Part shown: one piece after another, positions 38,591 to 49,492 of the stretch
Numbering within the stretch: the stretch's first letter is position 1
Layout of the letters: each line of letters begins with the position of its first letter
Source: Nepenthes gracilis
Lineage: Eukaryota > Streptophyta > Magnoliopsida > Caryophyllales > Nepenthaceae
Reading direction: 5' to 3'
Assembly (NCBI GenBank): GCA_033239525.1
Contig: BSYO01000038.1
Coordinates: 6,389,041-6,453,040, forward strand
Length of the DNA stretch: 64,000 bases
Program-made: the position numbers and the translations under genes
Notes under the pieces: generated by a model
Databases searched by the model: none
Told to the model about the DNA's origin: nothing
The model's input: the letters and a program-made list of their open reading frames with translations, nothing else

Positions 38591-39180
38591 TTTTTTTTGG
38601 TAAGTAAGTAATTGAATTAAAATAAAAGAAAGTACAAGACGATGTTTTTAACTCCAAGTATTTTGCCGACTTAGAGAAAAAATAAAGAGTTAGGGGATAT
38701 CCCGAGCACCACCATGATCCAAGTCATGAGCCAAGCGAAAAGAAACGCTATATAAAAAAATAAAATAAAATAAAATAAAATAAAACAAACGCCTAGATGA
38801 TTCACATCTAAACAAGTGAAGAGCAAAATTGTTCGACAACAAACAGCCAAAGAAAACCACCACATCTCAGGCAGAGCATCCTGGGACAAAGGGGACTCGA
38901 ACACATCCATGTTGCACGCCCACATCCACACGTCAGCATCAGCAAAACCCCAGGGCCAGCACCGACCTTCAGCAAGGGAGTACACAGAATTGCACCAGGA
39001 CACTGCACCCTTTCCAGTTCAGCAATTGCATCCTCGATGACAGAGTCAACACAGAAGGCCATTTAACAGGCAACCAAGTACAGAAGGCTTAAGCCAAATC
39101 AGCCCAGCTCCTCATCGAGAGCACCTACTCACCAACAACCAACCAGCCATATAGCCTAAATCTATACTTCCGGTCACAGC
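38591..39180 (-). mobile_element. LINE 3' end, 5'-truncated (copy 1)
   Basis: Read on the minus strand it ends CTCTAAGTCGGCAAAATAC, TTGGAGTT, TTTTAATTCAATTACTTACTTACC and A8. The same terminal words occur in copy 2 (41370-41445) in the opposite orientation. GC-richer than its surroundings. The minus-strand stretch 38671-39062 holds open frames of 84-110 codons without a clear domain. No target duplication seen. The 5' limit is approximate. Confidence 0.7.
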
Positions 39181-39547
39181 AAAGGAATTAGTAATTAGTA
39201 AAGGAATTAGTAATTAATTATTAATGTAGTATTATATATAGCAATTGACATGATATTTGCTATTGTAATTAACACAACATTTATTGTAACAAATAGCACA
39301 ACATTTTCTATGAAGTAAACAAATCAAAGCAATTAATATAGCATTTACTATGGAAATTAACATAACATTTATTGCAGTACTTATTGCAGTATTTATTAGA
39401 GTAACCTAAAATTTGTTAATAAATAGGCCGTTTCTAGAATTAGAATTCCCAATTTAGATAAATTATTCCTTGAGTTTTTTCTAGTGGTAGTACTAAGTTT
39501 TTTTCAAGAGAGCAACAATTGCTTGAAGAATCCTTAGAGCCACAAAG
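39181..39547. other. AT-rich flank of copia H2
   Basis: Contains a short tandem AAAGGAATTAGTAATTAGT (39181-39218) and several ACAACATTTATTG-like repeats (39270-39390). No gene seen. Confidence 0.5.
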
Positions 39548-40278
39548 TGTTAGATTTTAGATTTATTTATTTTTTTTGGCGTGACTTACATTCATTATAT
39601 ATATCAGTTTTTAAATTTTTAGATATAAAAAAATTTTAAGGATGTTTTTCTCAAGTAAAATCATTTGAAGCTAATTCCATGAGATAGTATATTGAGCTAT
39701 AGTTTTATGAAGAATTTCAATTAGTGATCATAGGTGAATCGCATGATAGTCAGTTAAGTAGCTTGTAAGAGTAAAAATATCCTATTTTGATTTTAGGATA
39801 AATTTGAGCCATTTTTCACGCAAAGTGGCACATGACAATAAAAGAGAAAATGAGAAGTTGAAACTTTAGGTATTCATTTGAAGTTCGATTTATATTCCAT
39901 TTTTTGTTAATTATGGATATGTTGTTTGAGCTCCTATTGCAAAGCATATTCTCGGTTAACTATTTGCCTTCTCAATTGTATGTTTTCTATGTGGTTGCTT
40001 TAGTATTGATAATCAAAGCGTATTTGGGGTTAGTAGCAATCAGTTCTTCAAATGTATTGTTGATATTATCAAGTTCACTTAGTGGGGGTTAATCAAATCT
40101 TATTATTGTAGAGACAATTGTTTGAATGCAAGATCTTATTATTCTTTATTTAGTTGAGAAGAATTTTCACAATAAAATACCTACATAATTCCCATGATTG
40201 CATATGTTTGTTTATCCCTTGTGGTTTAATTGAGAGGGAATAGTGACTGATGATATCAAGGGGCCTTGGTTCCAAACA
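39548..40278 (+). repeat. 5' LTR of copia element H2
   Basis: 731 bp from TGTTAGATTTTAG to CCAAACA. Partner 48769-49492 (724 bp) shares GATAATCAA, GGGGTTAGTAGCA and the ordered blocks around TTTTAGGATAAAT. Clearly diverged. No target duplication at the outer ends. Confidence 0.8.
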
Positions 40279-40280
40279 AT

Positions 40281-40290
40281 TGGTATCAAA
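40281..40290 (+). promoter_or_regulatory. Primer binding site of H2
   Basis: TGGTATCAAAAAGC, near-match to the initiator-tRNA-Met site, two bases after the LTR. Confidence 0.75.
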
Positions 40291-40299
40291 AAGCTAGGT

Positions 40300-41598
40300 T
40301 TGTGGTGATCAAACTTGTAGAAGCAATTAAACATGGCATGGTTGTCAAATATTTATTTTCATTCTCTATTGAACATCTTAATTTGGAAAAAATAACTTTA
40401 TTTTTTAGTAAGAAAAAGTAATAATATTTTGACTTGAGAAAAAACTATTAAATTACTAGAAAAAATAGAAAAAATTGAGTGAAAAACAATTGAAAGAAGT
40501 GAGGGATTCAGACAATTGTATGATTGAGTTGTTTTTCACAAATAATACTATTCAAGAGGTAATTAGTTTGTCAATTTCAGTAGAAGTTTAAATGAAGCTT
40601 AAGTATAGTATAAATCAAAGTCACTCACTACAACAGTGCACTTGAATAAGCAATTATATAACCTTTGGTTTGCAAAAGATTGGAGATTTAAAAAGCAAAT
40701 GGATGAGTTTAACCACTTGTTAAGGTAAATATACACTTTTGATAAGAAAATTGAAGAGAAAGACAAGACATTAGTATTATTGGCTTCTTTTTTGAATTCG
40801 ATTAGTTATATTATTATTATTATTAAAAAAAATGCCTTGAGGCCGGCCACCCGGTACCCCGGCTATCTGGATTTTTTTGGCCAGTATTCCATGACTTCTC
40901 CTGCCTCATAGCTCAGTAGTTCGTTGAGGGGTTTACGTTGTATCTTGTTGATGTGGTCCAATCTCCATTTGCTCGGATTCGATATTCTCCGTGTTCGATA
41001 TTCTTGACTTCCTCTGCATCACGGCTCAGTGGTTCGTTGCGTTTATTGATTTGGTATCATGCTGCTGTGGTCTAGTGGTCCAATTGCCTGGATTGGATGA
41101 TTTCCGTGTTCGATATGCTGTTTGCTGGACGTCCTATGCTATTGTCGTATTGCTACTGTTGCTGATTTGCCAATCATAACACTAAAAGTCGTTCTATTGT
41201 GCTGATGTGCTCTTCCGGTTATGCAGCAAGATCGTGACCGACTTGGTAGTTGGCTCTTTGGTCGGCGTTTGTTTTCCTTCTTTGTATATTTTCTTTGCTT
41301 TCACAGATTATTTCTTTATATATTTGTGCTCTGGGTATACCCTAGTGACTTTGTTCTACCTCTAAGTCTGCAAAATACTTGGAGTTGGAACTTAGTTTAT
41401 GTAACTTTTTGTTATTTTAATTCAATTTTACTTACGAAAAAAAAAGATTAGTTATATTATGATAATGCTACTTGTTGAAAAAGATGAATTTAGTCTTAAT
41501 GAGACCTTTCACATTTTTCATATGAATGAGTTTAGGTGAAGAAAATGTAATAAAGTTTTAGGAGACTTGAGTGCCTTAATCTCAACTAACAACCACGA
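40300..41598 (+). pseudogene. Ty1/copia gag of H2, interrupted by LINE copy 2
   Basis: Reading: NKQLYNL, KKQMDEFNHLL, YTFDKKIEEKDKTLVLLASF, then across the LINE insertion MLLVEKDEFSLNETFHIF and NNHD. This is the UBN2-type gag of copia elements. Removing 40815-41460 restores the frame (SISYIM into MLL). Several stops. Cut at 41598 by LTR K; the zinc knuckle continues at 48125. Confidence 0.82.
40815..41445 (+). mobile_element. LINE 3' end, 5'-truncated (copy 2) with 15-bp TSD
   Basis: 631 bp ending in A9, flanked by a perfect 15-bp target duplication GATTAGTTATATTAT (40800-40814 and 41446-41460). Terminal words match copy 1. The interior has a repeated GGCTCAGTRGTTCGTTG block. No ORF of a known domain in this short copy. 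The TSD and A tail are the signature of target-primed reverse transcription. Confidence 0.9.
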
Positions 41599-42644
41599 TG
41601 TAATGCCAAGGGTCATTATACACTGTTTTGATCATTTTGTGTAGAAAAGAACAGAATGAGAGAGAAAGAGAAGAAGGAAGAGGATAAGAGATATTTTGAA
41701 GTATCCTTTCGTCAGATTTGTAAGATTAGAAGTTGAGACAAATATCTTTATACTCTATTATTAGTCTATTTTCATTTTTGGCTACTTTTGCTTATATTTG
41801 ACCGATTTAATATACATGCATGTTATTTCACTTATCCTATTTAACTTCCTTATGTGTGCATATTATATTTACTGATTATTTTGAAAGTTCATTTTAGTTT
41901 TATTATTATTTAAAAATTTTATTCATTTTATGAAAAATGAGTAAATATTTTGAGGTATACTATTTATATAAAATTATATTTGTAAATAAAAAGTCACAAA
42001 AACTTATATATGGGTTGTATATATTGCATCCATACATTGTGTTTTGGGACAAGCTCTATTTTGTATATTCAATTCAATATATATAATTTTTCCCATGTGG
42101 AAAACTTTGTATTTGGACTTTTCAAGTAAAAGTTTTGTACCTTTTCCATGGCAAAAAACTTTTATTATGTGATATAGAAACTCTCCTCAACTTATATTTT
42201 TATGAAAATCATCATAAATAATTAAATAAAATTAGTACATTCGGACATCGTAATATATTATACATATTTGAAGAGTGCACCCACTTCACGGGTGGCAAAA
42301 AATAGCAATTTTGTCCTCGTCTATAGTGAAAAATATATAGATAGCCCTATCTGCGGGTCAAAATAGCAATGATATGGTCTAAGATTGTCGGGAGTACAGA
42401 TAACCCTTTCTCAAATTGGTCTTTCGATTTTTAATTCTCCAATTTGAATATGTTTTAGATTTTAATATGTTTTACTCGTATTGATTTAGATACTTAAAAT
42501 TTTATTAAAATTTGCAAGGTTTGCCCATAATTGAGATTTAGTTAGTTTTGTACACTTGAAATTTTGTATTTGCTTCTGATAATACTTTTGAGTACGATAC
42601 CATATTTGGATTTTCGTTGACAGTTTTTTAGATTGTAGTTTTAT
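41599..42644 (+). repeat. LTR K, left part
   Basis: Begins TGTAATGCCAAGG inside H2 gag. Right part is 47411-48054. J is inserted between, with TSD TTTAT. Total about 1690 bp. Ends CATGACA. The outer flanks CACGA and CATAG do not match well. Confidence 0.75.
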
Positions 42645-44370
42645 TGTAACGAATTAGAACCAAATATGTCAAATCAAAAAATAATGAAGTTTTAAATTCA
42701 ATCTCCAAGATAATAATATTATTAATCAAATCCAATCATTTATCACAAAATCTCATCGGATAACTGTCCGGATAAAAATAACCATGGCCTACTCCCAAAT
42801 AGTCATAAGAATAAAATACTCACTAAAAAAATACGATATTGTGTCGAATCCTATGCAACTCCTACTGTGGATCTAAGCCTCCTACTCTAAGGGGGGAGAA
42901 AAATAGAAAACGTGAGTCGAATGTTCAGTAAATATCATTATGAATAAAACCGTGCGTGCAAATCAAAGAAAGAGCTTATGAAAATCAAATATCGAGATAA
43001 ACAATCAATTCTACACTAAACTTTACCACATATACTGAAACCATAGAACATTTATAGTAAAGGCCAATCCAAATCTAAAACCAGGTCCAATTCCAAATTT
43101 CAAATATCAACTATATTTTCGGCTTGCACTACTCGGCCATATTTATCATATCGGTTATATTTTAAGCCTGTAACTATTCAGCTATTATTTATCATATCGG
43201 CTATATTTTAGGCCTATAATTACTCAACCATTATTAATCATATCGGTTACATTTTAGGCATGCAGTTACTCTACCATTATTTATCATATCGGCTATATTT
43301 TAGGCCTACAATTACTTGGCTATCATTTATTATTATATCGACTTCATTTTAGGCCTGTAATTATTCGATCATCTTTTATTATATCAGCTATACTTTATAC
43401 TTATAGCTACTTGGGCATCTTTTATTATATTCGTTACATTTTAGACCCATAACTACTCGGCATTTGTTTATTATCATATCAGTTATATTTTAGGCTTACA
43501 ACTACTAAATAATCTTTTATTATATTGGCTATAGTTTAATCTTGTAACTACTCAACCATCTTTTATTATCATATGACCCACCCAAGCCTTGGACAAGCAT
43601 GGTCCCACACAAATTGGCCCATCAAGCCTTGGGCTCTGCCTATTTCCATACATACTTATATAAAACATACATGCAGAATATATCAGATATTGAAATAAAA
43701 TAAAGATAGGATGAGAGGATACTTGCCTTGATTTTATTCCAAATAGGTTTGCCAAAAGGATACTCCAATGTACCCAAATCGTGCATTTTCACTGCCGCGC
43801 GCCCCACTCTATCTTCTCTTTCTCTCTCCTACCGCATTATTCCTTTACATCTCTTCTAATTTTTCCTTTGTCGATGGCGATTCTAACCTGGATGACAGTG
43901 GTGGCCATAGCAGTAGTAACCCTGCAACGGCAACAGTAGCGACGACGACACATACAAGCTATTAGTAGCTCTCTCTCTCTCCACCTTGTTTCATTTACCC
44001 ATTTTTTCACGGTTTGGCCGATTAATCTCAAAATCAGCACATATTATCCCAAAATCAGCATCCACAAGGATAAAGAAATGATTTACTTATCTCGATTTTA
44101 TCTATTTTCTCTAATGACAGCGGCGACAGCGACGGCCATTCTGCATTGGCTTACGATCTCCATCTTCAACTCACACCGGTGGACAAATGGAGGGTAAATC
44201 ACAAAGAAAGCTTTGCTGGCTTCTGATCCCGGCATCTACTCCTTCGGCGACGGCGACGATGGTCTCTCCTCCCTCTCTCTCTTCTCTTTTCCTCTTTCTT
44301 TTTTCTCTTTTCCTTTCTTTTCTTTTCTTTCTTTCTTTCTCTACCTTCCTTCACACGATCTCCCCTTTAA

Positions 44371-44407
<37 letters not shown>

Positions 44408-44449
44408 TTCCTTTATAAACCCAAATCAAATAAAAATTTGGATATTATA
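42645..44449 (-). repeat. 3' LTR of non-autonomous element J
   Basis: 1805 bp, minus orientation. TGTAACG at the left end, TTATA (from TTACA) at 44449. TSD TTTAT (42640-42644) matches 47411-47415 perfectly. Contains the 46-bp array (43111-43576) and an ATT tract (44370-44407). Pyrimidine-rich stretches 43800-43850 and 44265-44350. Confidence 0.92.
43111..43576. repeat. 46-bp minisatellite, about ten units, in LTR of J
   Basis: Units of the type CTATATTTTAGGCCTATAAT followed by TACTCRACCATTATTTATCA and TATCGG, 46-49 bp. Partner array 46001-46608 has about thirteen. The unit equals the 34-bp unit of A plus about 12 bp of TTTATTATCAT-like text. Confidence 0.9.
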
Positions 44450-45537
44450 CTCTCCCCTCCTTATAAAAATTTCATCATCCAAATTTATGCACCCTCAAAC
44501 CTCAAACAACTAGGGGCATACTCCCAAACATTATCTTCACACATCCTAGCCATTTCTTCAAGATACCTTCGGAACATCTAACCATTCATACCGAATCGAG
44601 TTGCAAGTCTGATCACCTATTTTAAATCTCAAATCAATTCCAGTGACTGAAAACCATGTGCCCACAAGCTTTCGCTATGCAACATTGATTGATCATTCGT
44701 CTCAGATCATAGTCAAAAGCCTCGAAGCTAGAATTCATTATAATCTTTTCATCTCAATAATCTGTAGACGGCCAATCTCGAGAATGACATCCTAAACTAA
44801 CTTCATCAACTAACCCATCTTCTGCCTCATATCTCGGCAAGTAATGAGTCGACTTCATCAACGAACTCATACACATCCAGGATGCCACCAATTCCTTTGT
44901 TGTTTGAGGTAGACTTGAATCAAAATCTTGAAGGCTCCCTCTTCCTGTCAGTTGCCTCCTTTGGATATGAGACACATGATCAACCTGTCACTTCGCTAGG
45001 TGAAGAATCCTTGGTGTTCCCTTCGAACTTGGACCATTCCAACCCAACTCTAACTGTTGATCTTACTCTCGAGTTTTCATCCAATCAGTTGAGGCTTTAC
45101 TTAATCGCATCCAACTTCATGATAGCTCATCCAAGGAGGGCTTCATCTCTAATTTTGTAAGAGCTTCTTCATCTTCATTCACGACTTTCAATCTTGAGAA
45201 ATCTTCTTTCACTTCATCACCTTCACTCCACCGCCTATTTCTCTACCGACCAAAACCTCCTTCTACCTCGTGAGGTTTCGAACCGACCGACTCAATCACC
45301 GATCTCGCTCTCCCGACTAAAACCTCCATCTAGTCAGTGAGATTTTGAACCGATCACTCCATCACCGATCTCACTCTACCAACCAAAACCTCTATCTACC
45401 ATATGAGATTTCGAACGGACCCAACTAAACCCTCACATATCCGTAGAGACCAAACAAAATCCATCCTCGGCCGCTATATCCAATCCACCCAAAATGGCCC
45501 ATGACACGTCTCCTTATGACTTTTCTTTAATACAATT
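44450..45537 (-). mobile_element. Internal region of J
   Basis: Only 1088 bp. The first 260 bp resemble the strip after integrase in element F (CTCCTTATAAAAATTTCATC and TTGATTGATCATT). No intact domain. At 45241-45420 a tandem repeat of about 67 bp occurs (two and a half units starting CTCTACCGACCAAAACCTCC). A possible decayed PBS (TTGTATTAAAG, minus strand) ends at the LTR. J could only have moved with proteins from another element. Confidence 0.75.
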
Positions 45538-47410
45538 TGTAACGAATCAGAACCAAGTAGGTTGAATCAATAAATAATTAAATTTCAAATTTGATCTCCA
45601 AGATAATAACATTATCAATTAGACCCAATCATTCATCACAAGACCTCATTAGATAACTGTTCGGACAAAAATAATCATGACTACTCCCAAATAGTCGTAA
45701 GGATAAAATGTTCACCAAGAAAATGCAATGTTGTGTCAAATCCTGCCCAACTCCTACTGTGGATCCAAATCTCCTATGTTGAGGGAAAAAAATTAAAAAA
45801 CTTGAGTTAAAAGCTCGACAAGTATCATCATAAATAAAACTGTGCTTGCAAATCAGAGGAAGGGCTTATGAAAATCAAATATCGAGACAGACAACTAATT
45901 CTTTTCTGAATTCCACTACATATATTGAAACCACAGCATATCTATAGCAAAGGCCAATCCAAATCCAAAATCAAGTCCAATTCTAAATTTTAAATATTGG
46001 CTACATTTTCGACCTGCGGCTACTCGACCATCTTTTATCATATTGGCTATATTTTAGACCTATAACTACTCGATATCATTTATCATATTGCCTATATTTT
46101 AGACCTATAATTACTCGATTATCATTTAAATATTAATTATATTTTAGGCTTGCAATCACTCGGCCATCATTTATTGTATTGATTATATTTTAGACCTGCA
46201 ACTATATAGCCATCATTTAATATATTTACTACATTTTAGGCCTATAACTATGCAGCTATCATTTATTATATCAGTTATATTTTAGATTTACAGCTACTCG
46301 ACCATCATTTATTATCACATTGGTTATATTTTAGGCCTATAGCTATTCAACAATCTTTTATTAAATCGGCTATATTTTAGGCCTATAACTATTCGACCAT
46401 CATTTATTATCATATTAGTTATATTTTAGATCTACAACTAATCGGTTAGCTTTTATTATATATCAGCTACATTTTAGACCTGTAACTACTCAACCATAAT
46501 TTATTATCATATCGACTATATTTTAGGTCTACAACTATTTGACTGATTTTTATTTTATCAACTACATTTTAGGCCTATAGTTACTTAGCCATTATTTATT
46601 ATCATATGATCCACTCGAACCTCGAACCACCATGGTCCCACACAAATTGGCATATCGGGCATCGGACTCTACCTATTCCCATACAAATATACTTATATAA
46701 AATATACATGCAAAATATATTAGATACTAAAATAAAATAGAGATAAGGTAAGAGAATACTTACCTTAAGTTTATTCCAAACAGGTTTACCAAAAGGATAC
46801 TTCAATGTACCCGAATCCAGCGTTTCTCACTCCACTATTGCGTGTGCCCTAGTAGCTCTCCTCTTTCTCTCCTCTACCGTGTTGTTCTTCCGTCTCTCTT
46901 CTTATTTTTCCTTCGCCGACGATGATTCTAGCTCGGACGACGGCATCGGCCATGGTGGTAGAAACCTTGCGACGACGATAGTAACAACAGTGGCACATGC
47001 AAACTGTCGTCAGCTTTCTCTCTCTCCACCTTGTCTTATTTACCCATTTTTTCACAATCCGGCCAATTAATTTCAAAATTAGTACATGCAGCCTCAAAAT
47101 TGAGATCCACAAAGAGCAGTGAAGGATTTACTTGTTTTGATTTCATCCATTTCCTCCAGCGACGACAGCAACGGCGGTGGCTATTCTGTTTCGACTCATG
47201 ATCTCCTAGTGTTGACTTTATCAGTGACAGCCACTCCTCTCTCTCTCTCTTCTCTTTCCCTCTTTCTTCTTTCCTTTTTTTTCCTTTCTTTTCTTTCTTT
47301 CTTTCAAAACCTTCCTTTGGACAATCCCCCCTTTAATAATAATAATAATATATTATTATTATTCTTTTTCCTTTATAATCCCAAATCAAATGAAAATTTA
47401 GAATATTATA
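45538..47410 (-). repeat. 5' LTR of J
   Basis: 1873 bp partner of 42645-44449 with the array 46001-46608 and an AAT/ATT tract (47335-47362). Left bound TGTAACGAATCAGAACC, right bound ATATTATA, then the TSD TTTAT. Confidence 0.92.
46001..46608. repeat. 46-bp minisatellite, about thirteen units, in 5' LTR of J
   Basis: Same unit as 43111-43576 with three more units (608 against 466 bp). The array changed after insertion, because LTRs are made as copies of one template. Confidence 0.9.
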
Positions 47411-47467
47411 TTTATGTGTTTTGTACATGTTTCATTGATCCTCATTCTAATTTTGGACGTATTTGTT

Positions 47468-47513
<46 letters not shown>

Positions 47514-48054
47514 TGTAAATACTTATTAAGTATTCAACTTATATTTTCATTGCATCTTATCCCTTCAGATTAATGAGTTTCGGATACATTACATGGAGCT
47601 TGGATGCGAAGTTGATCAAAGTTTTATTTATTTTGGTGAGTGTTAGCTCTGTATCCGGATTGTACTCGTAATAGATGTATTATTGGTATCATTAGACAGT
47701 AGTTAGAATGATGACAATATGTTATACTGGTTGGAAAGTTAGTATTCAGGTTACTCAATTTATCTGGATACTATAATGCATGGTCTGTATCATTATTTGG
47801 ATTGTTACTTTTTCTTATGGGCTTTAATTTAAGCAGGTCTTAGTTGTTTATTTGTCCAGATGAGTGGTCCGAGAGATCTTGTAGTTGTTGATGTTATTTT
47901 TATTATTATCATTTTGAGTTATGTGAATGTTTTATTCGGTCCGGCTGAGATTTAAGTATCATGGGATGTTGTCTTTTATTAATAGATTATATTTTATGGT
48001 TTATCATTAGTCTTAATTATTAATAGGACATACTTTTGGTCCAGGGCCATGACA
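47411..48054 (+). repeat. LTR K, right part
   Basis: Continues K after J. Contains a TA dinucleotide run (about 47473-47509), TTAAGTATTCAACTTATA and the pyrimidine run ending CTTCAG near 47569, as in LTRs D and E. Ends GGTCCAGGGCCATGACA. Confidence 0.78.
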
Positions 48055-48756
48055 CATAGAATGGAAGATCAACAAAGAATGGTGATAATTTTTAGAGAAG
48101 TAACAACCGATCTATGTATAAAAGTGTCATTATTGTGAAAAAAATAGTCACATCAAATGACATTGCTTCAAGTTGAAACAATATAAACAAAAAGATAGTA
48201 AATGGCACAATAAAAGAGATTATGAGGGCAATGATCGAATCGATTCACTATCTATGGTGATCTTCTTATTGCTGATGATAAGAAGGTGAGCAATTGTGCG
48301 GCCATGAGATGAGTTAGATGATGGCTAGTGGGTCTTCACTCCATTTGATATTAAATAAGTAATATTCATATTTTATATGCTTGAGGATTATAGGACATTG
48401 AATATAAATAATGATGGCTTGTTAAAGTATGTTGACAGTGGAGACATGTACTTACAAATAAGCAATAGACAATGTTAATGTTGAGAGTCGTGTGGCATGC
48501 ACTAGATATTTAGTTGAATTTGATTTCAATAAGAAAGGTTAATGTGAGGAGGCTAAGATGGTGTGTTAAGAAAAACATTCCTACCGATTAAAAGATATTA
48601 AAAAAGAGTAGTTGTACTCAAATCAAATTGATGGAGCAGAAAAGAGTTATATTCAAGCTCATATATTACAACACAGGTATCCCTGTGGAGAGAAAGTTAC
48701 TAGTGGGTAAGATATGACAATTGGTATTTAAAGAGGTGAGACGCACCCACAGAGTT
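48055..48756 (+). pseudogene. Zinc knuckle and 3' tail of copia H2
   Basis: CHYCEKNSHIK-stop-HC at 48125-48166 keeps the C-x2-C-x4-H-x4-C spacing, with TGA where a Trp codon probably stood. It continues KLKQYKQKDSK. No protease, integrase or RT can be found before the polypurine tract (AAGAAAAGAAA, 48758-48768). The element is reduced to gag. Confidence 0.75.
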
Positions 48757-48768
48757 AAGAAAAGAAAT

Positions 48769-49492
48769 TATTAAATTTTAGGTTACTTCTTTATAAATTT
48801 TACACTCATTACACATATTATTTTTCTAATTTTTAGTTACAAGGGGCTTTCACACAATGTTTTTTGCTCAAGTGAAACTCTTCAAAGGAATTTCTATGAG
48901 ATAGCTACAAGATTATAGCTTGAGCTGTAGGTTCAAAAGGATTTTTAGTGGATGGCCACAAGCAAACTACATGATGGCTACTCAAGTGGTTCACATGGAT
49001 ATACATACCTTATTCTAATTTTAGAATAAATCCAAGCTATTTTCATAAAAAAGAGCCCTGCAATAGATAGAAAAAAAATAATATGAAATTTTGGATATCT
49101 ATTTGATGTCTAAATTGTGTTTCATCTTTCATCAATATTTTGTATATCGTTTGGTTTGTTACTTCTCTTTTAGAATACATTCTTATTTGGTTATCTGGAC
49201 TTATACCCATATAGTATAGATAATCAAGATATACCTGGGGTTAGTAGCAGTTGGTTATCCACATGTGTTATTGTTGTAATAGAGTTGGCTGGGCGAAAAT
49301 TATTTATATCCAGATTATGGTGGAGATAATTATTTAAATGTAAGATGTCATGGCTTTTTTTTTTAATTGAGAAGCTTTTCTACAAAAAATTGTATGCACA
49401 ATTTCTATGATATATTACGTGTATGTTGTCCTTCATTGTCTAATGGGGAGAGAATGGTGATTAACGATATTTCAAGATCTTAAATCCCAACA
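48769..49492 (+). repeat. 3' LTR of copia H2
   Basis: 724 bp, partner of 39548-40278. Begins TATTAAATTTTAGG (TG to TA change) and ends CCCAACA. Confidence 0.8.

Noticed and set aside
38671..39092. Opposing ORFs of 74-110 codons
   Set aside because: Located in the GC-richer LINE tail; no domain and not conserved in copy 2.
43111..43576. CRISPR-like array
   Set aside because: Units are directly adjacent and vary along their whole length; no constant repeat with unique spacers; plant LTR context.
44187..44581. Overlapping ORFs of 108 and 122 codons
   Set aside because: Produced by pyrimidine tracts and the ATT repeat of LTR J.
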